From contig CM071568.1 in assembly GCA_036426205.1 (NCBI GenBank), forward strand, positions 39,606,066 to 39,670,065: a stretch of 64,000 nucleotides of DNA. Reading direction: 5' to 3'. Within the stretch, counting starts at the first letter, position 1, and every line of letters starts with the position of its first letter. This DNA is from Ascaphus truei. Taxonomy: Eukaryota; Chordata; Amphibia; Anura; Ascaphidae. This document shows positions 11,509 to 20,515 of this stretch, in pieces. The notes beneath the pieces were generated by a model. It was not told the origin of the DNA. It saw nothing but the letters and a program-made list of their open reading frames with translations, and did no database searches. Position numbers and translations under genes: made by a program.

Positions 11509-11951
11509 GAATCAAGGTGTTGCAATGGCCCAGTCAAAGTCCAGACCTCAAGCCAATTGAAATGCTGTGGCTGGACCTTAAGAGAGGTGTGCATAAACAA
11601 ATGCCCACAAACCTCAATGAACTGAAGCAACGTTGTAAAGAAGAGTGGGCCAAAATTCCTCAACAACGATGTGAGAGACTGAGAAAGTCATACAGAAAAC
11701 GATTACTTCAAGTTAAAGGTGGTTCTACAAGCTATTGAAACATAAGGTATACTTAGTTTTTCACACATGGCTTCTCCATTGTGGCTTTATTTTTGTTAAA
11801 TAAATCATGACACGGTGTAATATGACATGTGTTGTTGTTCACCTGAGGTTGTATTTACCTAACTTTTAGACCTGCTAAGGAACAGATGATGATGTCCTGA
11901 TATGTAAAACCATAGAATTCAAGAGGGTGTACTTTCTTTTTCACACAACTG
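11509..11951 (+). pseudogene. Tc1 transposase C-terminus and 3' inverted terminus
   Basis: The frame beginning at about 11517 encodes LQWPSQSPDLKPIEMLWLDL followed by KRGVHKQMP, the region around the last catalytic acidic residue of Tc1-type DD34E transposases. It ends with the KGGSTSY-type tail. The non-coding stretch after it ends in TCACACAACTG followed by TA (11952-11953), which is the outer part of a Tc1 inverted terminus abutting its TA target. Everything 5' of the SPDL motif is missing, so this is a dead 3' fragment. It belongs to a different Tc1 subfamily from the copies at 22299 and 59036. Confidence 0.85.
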
Positions 11952-12880
11952 TATATATAATTTTGTTTCAACCTTTTTTTATTGTACATGCATATATTGT
12001 TTGGTTATATCCTTTGGTATTTTCCCTGTTATCTCAGAACAAGAGGTCAAAAGGGCAGACACTTAAAAATTTTCTAGTAGTGAAATGGATCAAATATTAT
12101 TTTCAACTTCACATTTTGAACAGCTTACATAAGTGGATAATAGCCTTCTTCATTAAACTTTGGTTAAACTGGATTCTACTATCAATTGCTACAGATTTTA
12201 AAATGTATTAATATTGGTATGTGTGAACTGGATTCTACTATCAATTTGCAAGATCCTAAAATTTAATTAACAATTTGGTGTGTCTGTTGATTAGGCAGAC
12301 CCCTCCCTTAATTATTAGTCAATGTGGCTGTGTTTTAGCATACTTAAGGCAGGAAACTTTGGCTGTGAGCCATATGGCTTTGTAACATCAAAGTGTAATA
12401 TTTAAGTGTTATAGCAGAGTTAATATTGGAGTTGAAATTGGAGGTGAAGATTGAGGAGGATCTGAACTCTGAACAACAACTTTACAACTGTGAGAACTTT
12501 ACTTTCTAAACACTGTGATTATTTGTACTCTTCCTATCCTCCAATAACTGGCCAGTCTCTCCTCCTGTATCTCACTATGTCCTCCCTATTTCTTTTTCTG
12601 TTTACTGTTTCCTCACTCCTTTGTGAACATTTCTGTTCTCTCCAACTTCCCCACTCCCCACTGCACCATTATTTATACACCTCTCTCCCAACAACTTCTT
12701 TACCCTTAAATAAAAAACACCCACACAAATCCTCTATTCACATCCTCTATCTACTTCTTCCTGCTGCTAGGGATCTACCCTAAGCCTGAACCCAGACATA
12801 CACACTGATCTTACCCACACCTCCCTGCCATCTCTTCCCCTGTAAATGATGTTAAATGAAATGGTTAACACTGACTAACC
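11952..12880. other. AT-rich, no gene recognised
   Basis: Non-coding. The segment CTGGATTCTACTATCAATT occurs twice (about 12170 and 12227), indicating a short local tandem duplication of about 57 bases. From 12540 the + strand becomes C/T-rich and may be the 5' part of the retroposon whose tail follows. Confidence 0.5.
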
Positions 12881-13193
12881 TTAAAACATGCCCCACAAAT
12901 CAAGCATCCCAAAATCCTGCACTCATGGCTACTGTCCCACAATCACTTATACCACCTATTGTGGCCAAGCACACCCATCTACAGCACTTATTCCCTCACC
13001 TGCTCTCTCTGTATGTTTCCCCACAAACCTCTTAGATTGTAAGCTCTTCGGGGCAGGGATTTCCTTTCCTATTGTCTGATTTTTGCTGCACTTATTGTAT
13101 TATTATAATTCCCTGTACTGTATTCTTTGTGAAGCGCTGAGTACACTTTTGGCGCTATATAAATAAAGACATACAATACAATACAATAAACTG
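12881..13193 (+). mobile_element. L2/SINE retroposon 3' tail
   Basis: The segment contains TAGATTGTAAGCTCTTCGGG, then a CTATTGTCTGAT stretch and GGCGCTATATAAATAAAGAC, and ends in ACAAT repeats. The same tail closes the long L2 LINE at 56335, and a diverged copy lies at 42690-42945. It is a short copy that presumably moved using L2 machinery. It is non-coding. Confidence 0.75.
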
Positions 13194-13778
13194 AAAAGCA
13201 TTAAGTTGAATTAAAACTCCACAGTAGTGCTCTCTAATTACTTTAAAGAAAAAATGATCCCTGGAGGGTTCAAAATACGCATTCAACCAACAATTGGCAA
13301 ACTAAACCTAATCTTTTGTGCAAAGTGGTTCCAAATCTTACATAGCTTTTTTTTGGCTTGACATTTTATTATTCAAGAGGGTTCTGACCAAACTTGTACA
13401 GTACAAAAAGAACTGACATATTGAAGGAGAACAAATCTATAACAACTACACCAAATCAAAAGAAGATATAATAAAATACAATTTACAAAAGTTATACAAT
13501 TTACAAAAGTTCCGGAAAATCATTAAAGACTATGGGGAGGACAAAGTCTGTTACTGGTTAAATAACACCAAAAGAAGATTATGACACATCAGACAGCAAG
13601 CACAATACCAAGAGAGACATGGGAGGGAGACATTGGTTCCAAGTGACTTTTCAGGCTCCTCCTCAGACATTTATTTTTTCTAGGCAACATATAAAAAACA
13701 TTATCCAAAGAGAAAGATGAGGTGGGGGCACAGCCTTGGTCAAAGGTCCCCCAGAACTTGGTCCAAAACAAGGAACTT
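13194..13778. other. No gene recognised
   Basis: AT-rich DNA. A direct duplication of ACAATTTACAAAAGTT occurs at about 13480-13510. No domain is visible on either strand. Confidence 0.55.
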
Positions 13779-14061
13779 CTAGGGGGTCATGCACTAAGCA
13801 GCAGAAAATTGCATTCGCCAGGGGTTTGAATTCGCCATGTTTTTGGCGTGTTGCCCTCGCTGTATGCAGGAAGGGCCGAATCCCTGGAGAATAACAGTGA
13901 GAGCAACATTGCCAAACATGGCGAGTAACCGGTGGCGAGACAGTCTGCCTGGCGAGAAGCTGCCGAGAAGCCGTCCCCTGCCGAGATGTGTCTGCAGCAG
14001 AGAGAGATCCGCTGCTCTCTCTGCGCAAACATCGGCACATTAAAAAATCTTTCAAATACAA

Positions 14062-14341
14062 TTTTATTCATAGTGTACATGTGCAGGGGGTCTCCGGAGC
14101 TGAACCGCATTGGTTTCAGGTCCGGGGACCCCCTGCTTCCCGAGATACAGGCCCCGTTATGAGGTGCCGGTATCCCTCTGCATTTCAATGTCCCGATCAC
14201 GTGACCGCGGAATGTAAACAAAGCAGAGGGATACCGGCACCCCATAAAGGGGCCTGTATCTCGGGAAGCAGGGGGTCCCAGGACCTAAAACCAAAGCGGT
14301 TCAGCTCTGGAGACCCTCTGCACATCTACACTATGAATAAA
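14062..14341. repeat. 280-bp foldback, copy 1
   Basis: The left arm, from TTTTATTCATAGTGTACATG through GCAGGGGGTCTCC and GAACCGC to CCCGAGATACAGGCCCC, is mirrored by the right arm ending GCACATCTACACTATGAATA. Arms of roughly 100 bases surround a centre containing a CACGTGACC segment. The whole unit would extrude as one long hairpin. Confidence 0.85.
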
Positions 14342-14410
14342 ACACCCATATCAATAAACAATCATTCCTTACCTTTGCGGCTATGTGCTATGGTAACGAA
14401 GCAGCATGAA

Positions 14411-14645
14411 TATATTTTTAATAATAGTGTACTGTGAGCAGGGGGTCCCCTGAGTTGAACCGCATTGATTTGTGGATCAGGGACCCCCTGCTTCCCGAGT
14501 TACAGGCCCCGGTATGTGTCATGGGGTGGCAGTGTCGCCGCCATCCTTATAGCGTCCCATACGCTACGTGCCCGCTATTAAGATGGCGGCGACACTGGCA
14601 CCGATGCCCCAAACCGGGGCCTGTAATTTGGGAAGCAGCATTTCT
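14411..14645. repeat. Foldback, copy 2, right arm shortened
   Basis: The left part repeats copy 1: a GCAGGGGGTCCCC segment, then GAACCGCATTGATTT and CCCGAGTTACAGGCCCC. The right arm is represented only by GGGGCCTGTAATTTGGGAAG, so it is truncated. The central part differs from copy 1 and contains complementary GGCGGCGACA/TGTCGCCGCC segments. Confidence 0.75.
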
Positions 14646-14875
14646 CCCTCCTAATAGAGGTAAATGAGAATTTTAATCCTAATAGAGGTATATTAGTATT
14701 TTATCTGGTAGTGTTAGGACTTGCGAACAGGTGTCTGCCTTGACGTGGCTCACAAGCTTACAACACTTTGGCCAAAGGGTTAAACTAAATGACCCTATTT
14801 CAAGAGAATATATAAGTATTTTACTGTGTATTTCTGTCATGTTGGATGTAGCATTGGGCTTCTCTGTCGTCTGTT

Positions 14876-14946
14876 GTATACATACATACATACATACATA
14901 CATACATACATACATACATACATACATAAATACATACATACATACA
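14876..14946. repeat. (CATA)n microsatellite
   Basis: CATA (TACA) tetranucleotide repeats run for about 65 bases with one interruption. Reading frames through it are just repeats of two residues. Confidence 0.95.
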
Positions 14947-15107
14947 GTGGCAAGAAATGATCTTAAAACAAAAAAAAATCACATGTAAAAAAAAAGAAAA
15001 CATGTACAAGTTAAAAAAAAAATACTTTCTTTTGTTCACTTACCATTACTTCACCCACTCACCAACTCCCGTTGAACAGCTTACTCTCGAACCAATCCAC
15101 ACACAGG

Positions 15108-15162
15108 AACCCATAAAATAATAAACCATAAAATAATAAACCATAAAATAATAAACCATAAA
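15108..15162. repeat. Short tandem repeat CCATAAAATAATAAA
   Basis: A 15-base unit is repeated three to four times in a row, just ahead of the inverted PLE terminal repeats. Confidence 0.85.
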
Positions 15163-15371
15163 AATCCAGGGGTCTTCTATTTGTAATCCATCTTCATCTG
15201 TATTCTTCTTTCTTGTATCTTCTTCCGCTCTCTTCCAGGGTCTTCTTCACTTCTACGGCCACGCCCCGGCCTTCTTTCTTCTGTAGGAGGTCCTTCCTCC
15301 TCGGCGTCTCCTTCAAAATGAGACGGCATAGGCTTTTATAGGCCTATGACGTCACATTGTCATCAAATGGT

Positions 15372-15975
15372 TCCCACGGCACTCAAATAGTATGAAATAC
15401 AAAATTTGAAAAATGGACTTTATTAGCAATGCATCATAAAAACACAAGAGACAAACTCAAAAACATACCATTTGAAAAAACTGCTGCAAAATATAATTAA
15501 TAATAACTTAACACAAATCAACCCCTAACCTGGAAAGACCAAATAGTAAGAGTTCCAACAGAACATAACAGAACCAGGGGAAAGAAAATTCCCCTAGTAA
15601 TGTAAGAAAGATCGGCCGATCAAAGTGAGAACTCAAAAGATAATATAAATGGACAAACCAGAACGCAGAAAAATTAGTCAAAAAACTGTGAATCAGATAT
15701 CAAAGACATTACAAATATAGCATAGAATAACACAATAACATAACAGTCACAGAATAATAATTGCTGGGGGAGATGTGTAACATGCAGCAGAAAATACCCA
15801 AATGGCTTAAAAAAATAATAATAAATAATGAGGGTAAAGCCACAAGGGTAAGATTACAAAAGACCCTGTGAAAGATGCTGGAACAGCCTAATGCTGATGG
15901 TAAGTAGCAGGCAGTAGTGAGATGTGAACTGACAGCCCAGCAACATTGGACACTAAAGCATAGGGCAAATAAGGC
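15372..15975 (-). repeat. Left arm of an inverted PLE terminal-repeat pair
   Basis: This is the reverse complement of 16483-17075, with shared landmarks such as TGTAACATGCAGCAGAAAAT (about 15776), ATCAGATATCAAAGACATTA and AACCCCTAACCTGGAAAGAC. It has the A/T-rich, non-coding character of the pseudo-LTR of Penelope-like elements. Confidence 0.75.
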
Positions 15976-16482
15976 AGTGAGGAAGTCCCCTTAAGCTGAC
16001 AGCCCAGATGCAGTGAGCACTGAAATGTAGGACAAGTAAGGCAGGTAAAGCAGCAAGTCCCCATGGGCTAGCAGCCCAGCATCAGTAAGAACTGCAAGTG
16101 TGAGGCAGACAAAGCAGCACAGAACAGACCAGCTGCAGGAGTCCCAGCACAGAGAAAATAACATCAGTGTAGTCCACACGTTCCACACGGGTCTGGGAGT
16201 CTAGGGGTAGTGAGAGGGTTGTCTCTGCTCCGCTCCTACGGCTGTTTCGCCAAAAAGGCTTCTTCCGGGAGCATAGGGCTTAGGCATCCATGTGTGCTCT
16301 TTAAAGGGCTCCAAAGTCGCGCCAAAAGTAACATTGCGGCCAGCAACCAATCAGAAAATTATGTGAATCACAATGCATCATCTGTTGCAATGCTAGTGCA
16401 GGAAGAGTTCAAAGGCACTGAAACTTAAAGGAGACACACATGAATATACCAAATAAGAGAAATGTGACTATAAAAACATTTA
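15976..16482 (-). mobile_element. Spacer with the PLE gaggaag/gcgaaac motif
   Basis: On the minus strand, 16235-16275 reads GGAAGAAGCC followed by TTTTTGGCGAAACAGCCGTA. I recognise this combination as characteristic of the start region of Neptune-type Penelope-like elements. Tandem 80-90-base units with GCAG/CAGCCCAGC motifs occupy 15900-16110. The spacer joins the two inverted terminal-repeat arms, giving a PLE-derived inverted structure. No protein is encoded. Confidence 0.6.
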
Positions 16483-17075
16483 TTATTATTTGCCCTATGC
16501 TTTAGTGTCCACTGTTGCTGGGCTGTCAGTTCACATCTCACTAATGCCTGCTACTTACCATCAGCATTAGTCTGTTCCAGCATCTTTCACAGGGTCTTTT
16601 GTAATCTTACCCTTGTGGCTTTACCCTCATTATTTATTATTATTTTTTAAGCCATTTGGGTATTTTCTGCTGCATGTTACACATCTCCCCCAGCAATTAT
16701 TATTCTGTGACTGTTATGTTATTGTGTTATTCTATGCTATATTGATAATGTCTTTGATATCTGATTCACAGTTTTTTGACTAATTTTTCTGCGTTCTGGT
16801 TTGTCCATTTATATTATCTTTTGAGTTCTCATTTTGATCGGCTGATCTTTGTTACATTACTAGGGGCATTTTCTTTCCCCTGGTTCTGTTATGTTCTGTT
16901 GGAACTCTTACTATTTGGTCTTTCCAGGTTAGGGGTTGATTTGTGTTAAGTTATTATTAATTATATTTTGCAGCAGTTTTTCATGTGGTATGTGTTTGAG
17001 TTTGTCTCTTGTGTTTTTATGATGCATTGCTAATAAAGTCAATTTTTCAATTTTTCTATTACATACTATTTGAGT
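16483..17075 (+). repeat. Right arm of the inverted PLE terminal-repeat pair
   Basis: This mirrors 15372-15975 over about 590 bases with only scattered differences. It ends in an AATAAAGTCAATTTTTCAAT segment followed by ACTATTTGAGTGCTCCC. The similarity between arms suggests a fairly recent inverted duplication or tail-to-tail insertion. Confidence 0.75.
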
Positions 17076-17107
17076 GCTCCCTTATTTTGACCCTTCTTTT
17101 CTCTTTT

Positions 17108-17114
<7 letters not shown>

Positions 17115-17143
<29 letters not shown>
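17115..17143. repeat. (AT)n microsatellite
   Basis: An uninterrupted TA dinucleotide run immediately right of the inverted PLE pair. Confidence 0.95.
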
Positions 17144-17147
<4 letters not shown>

Positions 17148-17204
17148 CATGATGAAGCCACTGGACAAATGAATGGGTGAAGGGTGGGTATCGGGCCAGG
17201 GTGG

Positions 17205-17259
17205 CTTAACCCTTAATTACCTTTGCGGTTAATATCAGATACGGTGATTAAGGGGTTAA
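17205..17259. repeat. Palindrome P1 of the TTAACCCC family
   Basis: The segment starts TTAACCCTTAATTACC and ends GGTGATTAAGGGGTTAA, forming an imperfect hairpin. It is the first of four related hairpins in the block. Confidence 0.8.
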
Positions 17260-17329
17260 TTGATATCAGAATGTAATTGCAATGTATTGGCTATGTATTT
17301 TGTTGGCAACGGAGGACACGGTTTTGCTG

Positions 17330-17480
17330 GCGAGGGGTCTTCTTATTGATGAGGTGAGTAGAACTTTATTTATTTTATTATGCTACTTAATGTGTTTAAT
17401 AATGGGCAAATAATCTATTATCACTATCTGGATAATAGTTATTTTGCACATTATTGTACTGTATGTGTTGGGGGGCGGGG
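17330..17480 (+). repeat. Tandem module a (partner of 18360-18500)
   Basis: The segment with GGTGAGT, GGGCAAATAATCTATTATC, GGATAATAGT and TACTGTATGTGTTGGGGGGC recurs in the same order and orientation about 1 kb downstream. This indicates a diverged tandem duplication with a period near 1 kb. Confidence 0.65.
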
Positions 17481-17539
17481 GGGATTGAAGTATTTAATGT
17501 ATAGGGCATGTTTATTTTTTTTACATACAGGGTTGTTTC

Positions 17540-17960
17540 CTCAGGTCTGCGGGAGACCACCTGCGGTCTCCTCGGGCTTCTCACGGGTAAACGGCTGCCT
17601 GGTCCACGGAGGACACCTGAGCGGAAGAACCGGTGGCCCCACATCTGTGGGGGCACCGCGGACCCATAGGGACCACTCGAGGGCCCCCAGACTCCTGTGG
17701 GAACCACCCGAGGCCCCTCAAACACCTGTGGGTCTGACCCAGGGCCCCCCAGACAGCCGCAGGCCTACCCGTGGTGACCCCATTGTGGCCCACGGTGAAC
17801 CGCGGAGACAACCTGGTGGACCACGGCGCCTGGCGGGGACCACCCGTAGGCCTCCAGACCCTGTTTGAAACATGGTGCTGGGTTACTGTAGGTCTGTGAG
17901 GTGACCCGTCAGGCCCACCGGGGACTCCCGTGGGCCTGGGGTATTAACCCTGTGTGTAAA
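17540..17960 (+). other. GC-rich stretch with a proline-rich frame
   Basis: Both strands have long frames here because the segment is built from short CCCGAGG/CCTGTGGG-like units. The + strand frame within 17380-17868 is proline- and arginine-rich with a PPDSRRPTRG-like repetitive character. It has no recognised domain and is judged a low-complexity repeat, not a gene. Confidence 0.5.
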
Positions 17961-18210
17961 ATAATAAATCATGTATTTATGGGGGGCACAGGGGGTGGGT
18001 TATGTATTTAATAAATATAATGATGTTTATTGTGGGGCAATGTATTGTTTTTATTGTGGGTACTGGGGGTGGGGGGAGGGGGTATTGGACCCAAGGGTAT
18101 GTGGGTAGGCCTCCCGGCTGGGTATTGGGTGAGTGAGGGTGGTTAGGCCTCATGGGGTGGGGGGTAGTGGGGGAGGGCATGTAGGCCTCCCGAGTGGTGG
18201 GTGAGGGTGG

Positions 18211-18265
18211 GTTAACCCCTTAATGACTGTAGAGGTTAATAACCGCTATGGTGATTAAGGGGTTA
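18211..18265. repeat. Palindrome P2 of the TTAACCCC family
   Basis: GTTAACCCCTTAATGACTG is mirrored by a segment ending GGTGATTAAGGGGTTAG. It lies about 1 kb after P1. Confidence 0.85.
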
Positions 18266-18359
18266 GGGGACATTACATTGGCTGTTTTTATTCTTGTTTA
18301 TGTTTTGCAGCATCAGAGGGGGCATGGACGGTGATGAAGAGGAGGATGGCCTTCATCGT

Positions 18360-18505
18360 GGCAGCCAGACAAGGGTGAGTGCAATATGTATTCAATGTAT
18401 TTATTGTTCTTTATGTATTTTGAATGAGCAAATGCACTATTATCCATTTGTGGATAATAGTAATTGTGCCCATTACTATACTGTAAGTGTTTGGGGGGGG
18501 GAGGG
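18360..18505 (+). repeat. Tandem module b (partner of 17330-17480)
   Basis: It has the same order of motifs as module a: GGTGAGT, GAGCAAATGCACTATTATCC, GGATAATAGT and TACTGTAAGTGTTTGGGGGG. Confidence 0.65.
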
Positions 18506-18668
18506 GTTATTTCTTTATAAGTATGTACTGTATGTGTTTTGACATTAATTTGGGGGGGCACAGAATTGATACTGCAGGCCCGCGGGTAACACCGGAGGGC
18601 CCACGCCGGCCAAGAGTATCATTGATGTGCATATATGTGTATGTTAGGGGGTATAGGTTGTTGGTGTA

Positions 18669-18750
18669 ATATATATATATATATATATATTTTTTTTATA
18701 TATAAATATTTTTTTATATATATATTTATTTATTTATTTAGTTAGTTAGT
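18669..18750. repeat. AT-rich simple repeat
   Basis: TA dinucleotides, a T-run and TTTA tetranucleotides in succession. Confidence 0.9.
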
Positions 18751-18861
18751 TTTGGGCTGTTGTGTGTGTATTTTTTTTATTGTGGGTAGCGGGGATGGCC
18801 GAAGTGGGTATTAGCCCCAACGGTGGTTTGTTTAGGGCTTGCGGGTGGGACGTGGGAGGGC

Positions 18862-18914
18862 TTAACCCCTTCATGACCGTAGCGGTATTAACCGCTACGG
18901 TCATGAAGGGGTTA
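18862..18914. repeat. Perfect palindrome P3 of the TTAACCCC family
   Basis: A 24-base stem beginning TAACCCCTTCATGACCG is perfectly complementary to its partner ending GGTCATGAAGGGGTTA, with a 4-base ATTA loop. This is the least diverged of the four hairpins. Confidence 0.92.
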
Positions 18915-19011
18915 GATGCACCCGCAACCCCCCCCGCAAGCCCTAAACAACCACCAAGGCCAAATACCCCCTTCACCCACCCCCGCTAACCACAATAAAC
19001 CTGGCACGGCT

Positions 19012-19063
19012 GGTTAGCCCCTTCATTGCCTTAGCAGTTAGCCGCTAAGGTAATGAAGTGGCC
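19012..19063. repeat. Palindrome P4 of the TTAACCCC family
   Basis: A segment starting GGTTAGCCCCTTCATTGCC is mirrored by GGTAATGAAGTGGCC around a GTTAGCC centre. It lies about 100 bases after P3. Confidence 0.8.
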
Positions 19064-19506
19064 TTTAAATGCATTTTTCCTGCCTCGGATGCATGCCGGG
19101 GGGCTCCGGTGCTGGTATTAATGGTATCAGCTTCGGAGACTCCGGCATCAATCCCAGGCAGGAAAAAGGCCTGATTTTTTCTAAGTGCCGTTCCGCCGCT
19201 CATCCGCAGCCTCTCCCCAGCAACTTGTCAACTTTTTGGGGCGAGGCGGATTGGCGTGAAAATCTCAATTCTAGAGTGGTGCAAACCTACTCGCCACTAC
19301 TAGAATTGAGCGGGTTTCAAAACATGGCTAGTTGCAGCGCAAAGTGCCTTTTCGCCGCACCGTTGGCGGGAAAAAAAAAACGCCAACAAACTTGGCGTTT
19401 TTTTTGCTTTTCACAAGTTTTCACCCCTTACTGAATCGGGGTATGCATTTTTGGCGCAAAATGGGCGAAAAGTGCCTTTGCGCCGCTTAATGCATAAGGC
19501 CCCTAG

Positions 19507-20275
19507 TGTTTCTCTCGTCTTGTCAAATATTGACATTCAGGTATTATCAAAAGGTGTAACATTTAAACCTGCCTGTTTATGCCCCTGTCGACTTGACCCT
19601 CTCTCTGCCCTTTGTTAAAAACAATCCATACAAATGGAAATTAAAAGATTCCTTATTAAATTTGCCAGAAATAATGAGCACAATTAAACATAAACTATCG
19701 GACTACTTTTCAATAAATAAGGGCTCAGTTTCTGCTCCTGCAATGTTGTCGGAAGCCCACAAAGCATCAATAAGAGGAGACCTCATTTCCATAGCTTCAC
19801 ATAGAAAAAAAACCAAGCTGAAACAATATAAAGAAATAACGGACAAAATTATTAAATTAGAACAAAAACATAAAAATAATCCCTCAAAAAAACTTTATAA
19901 CATTTTAGAAAAAACAAGAATGGAGCTCAAACATCTCCAACTTGAAGAGGTACAGAGGGCGTTTAGGTGGACTAATCAATGCTACTACGATAAGGGCAAT
20001 AAAGCTGTCAGGTTGCTAGCCAACAAATTAAGAGGTCTGAGAGTTAAATCTCAGATCTCGTCAATTCGATTCAAATCTGGACAAATCTTATATGATGAAA
20101 CAAAAATAGCGCAAGAATTCTCACATTTTTACTCCAAGCTTAATAACTTAGAATCCCCGAAAGACCGCCAAACAAATGCTGAGGCAATCCCGCAATATTT
20201 AAAACAATGTAATCTCCCCTCACTCTCAGAGGAGGATTTACAGTCCCTGAATAAGAAAATATCTCAGAAAGAGCT
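19507..20275 (+). pseudogene. L1/Tx1-type LINE ORF2: end of endonuclease and linker to reverse transcriptase
   Basis: The frame within 19593-20275 encodes LSLPFVKNNPYKWKLKDSLL and then a lysine- and glutamate-rich linker. It ends with the conserved approach to the RT domain (EFSHFYSKLNNLES and LPSLSEEDLQSLNKKISQKE). The remnant APVDLTLS just before it fits the SDHAPV motif that closes the apurinic endonuclease of L1-type elements. The element is cut off at 19505 by the composite block, so most of the endonuclease and all of ORF1 are absent. It would act in the nucleus in target-primed reverse transcription. The family call is firm; the exact clade (L1 versus Tx1-like) is less so. Confidence 0.82.
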
Positions 20276-20515
20276 ACAGCTGCAGCGGTCGTTATTCGAA
20301 CAAATCACTGCGCTGATTTTGTGTGCTCCTCTGTACTATACGCAGCATGAACGCGGCCAATTGCCTCAGGCTCCCGCGCTTATCACGATTGCTAAAATTC
20401 CATTTTCTGCACTCGCGTCTTAAGGCGGTAAGGTTGGAAGACATCCCGCGTCATGACATCGGTATTCCGATGTACACAACGCGTGAAGTGTTCAATTAAC
20501 AGCCGCTGCAGCTGT
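20276..20515. mobile_element. 240-bp MITE inserted in the LINE (copy C of the TTATTCGA family)
   Basis: ACAGCTGCAGCGG at the left end is exactly inverted at the right end. Imperfect inverted similarity continues through GTTATTCGAACA versus GTTAATTGAACA. The insertion splits the LINE frame between the KISQKE and VSEAIKSLK motifs. Its ends resemble those of the elements at 45533-45892 and 48444-48803: a CTGC-rich outer block, then TTATTCGA at about position 17-24. No coding sequence. Confidence 0.75.

Larger units (their letters stand above)
13779..19505. mobile_element. Composite repeat block with matched inverted ends
   Basis: The left end reads TAGGGGGTCATGCACTAAGC. The right end on the minus strand reads TAGGGGCCTTATGCATTAAG. 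A CTAG tetranucleotide sits at both outer borders, compatible with a TA or CTAG duplication. The interior has GGCGAG/GGCAAA-rich subterminal sequence on both sides and then a mosaic of foldbacks, microsatellites, an inverted pair of PLE repeats and recurring palindromes. No intact gene lies inside. It may be one very large non-autonomous transposon that accumulated insertions, or several related repeats whose outer ends happen to match. The matched ends are seen; unity of the block is inference. Confidence 0.45.

Noticed and set aside
14876..14946. Long Met-Tyr-Val-Cys repeat protein on the minus strand
   Set aside because: It is a translation of the CATA microsatellite.
17380..17868. Proline-rich 162-residue protein
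   Set aside because: Low-complexity repeat units give long frames on both strands. No homology was recognised.
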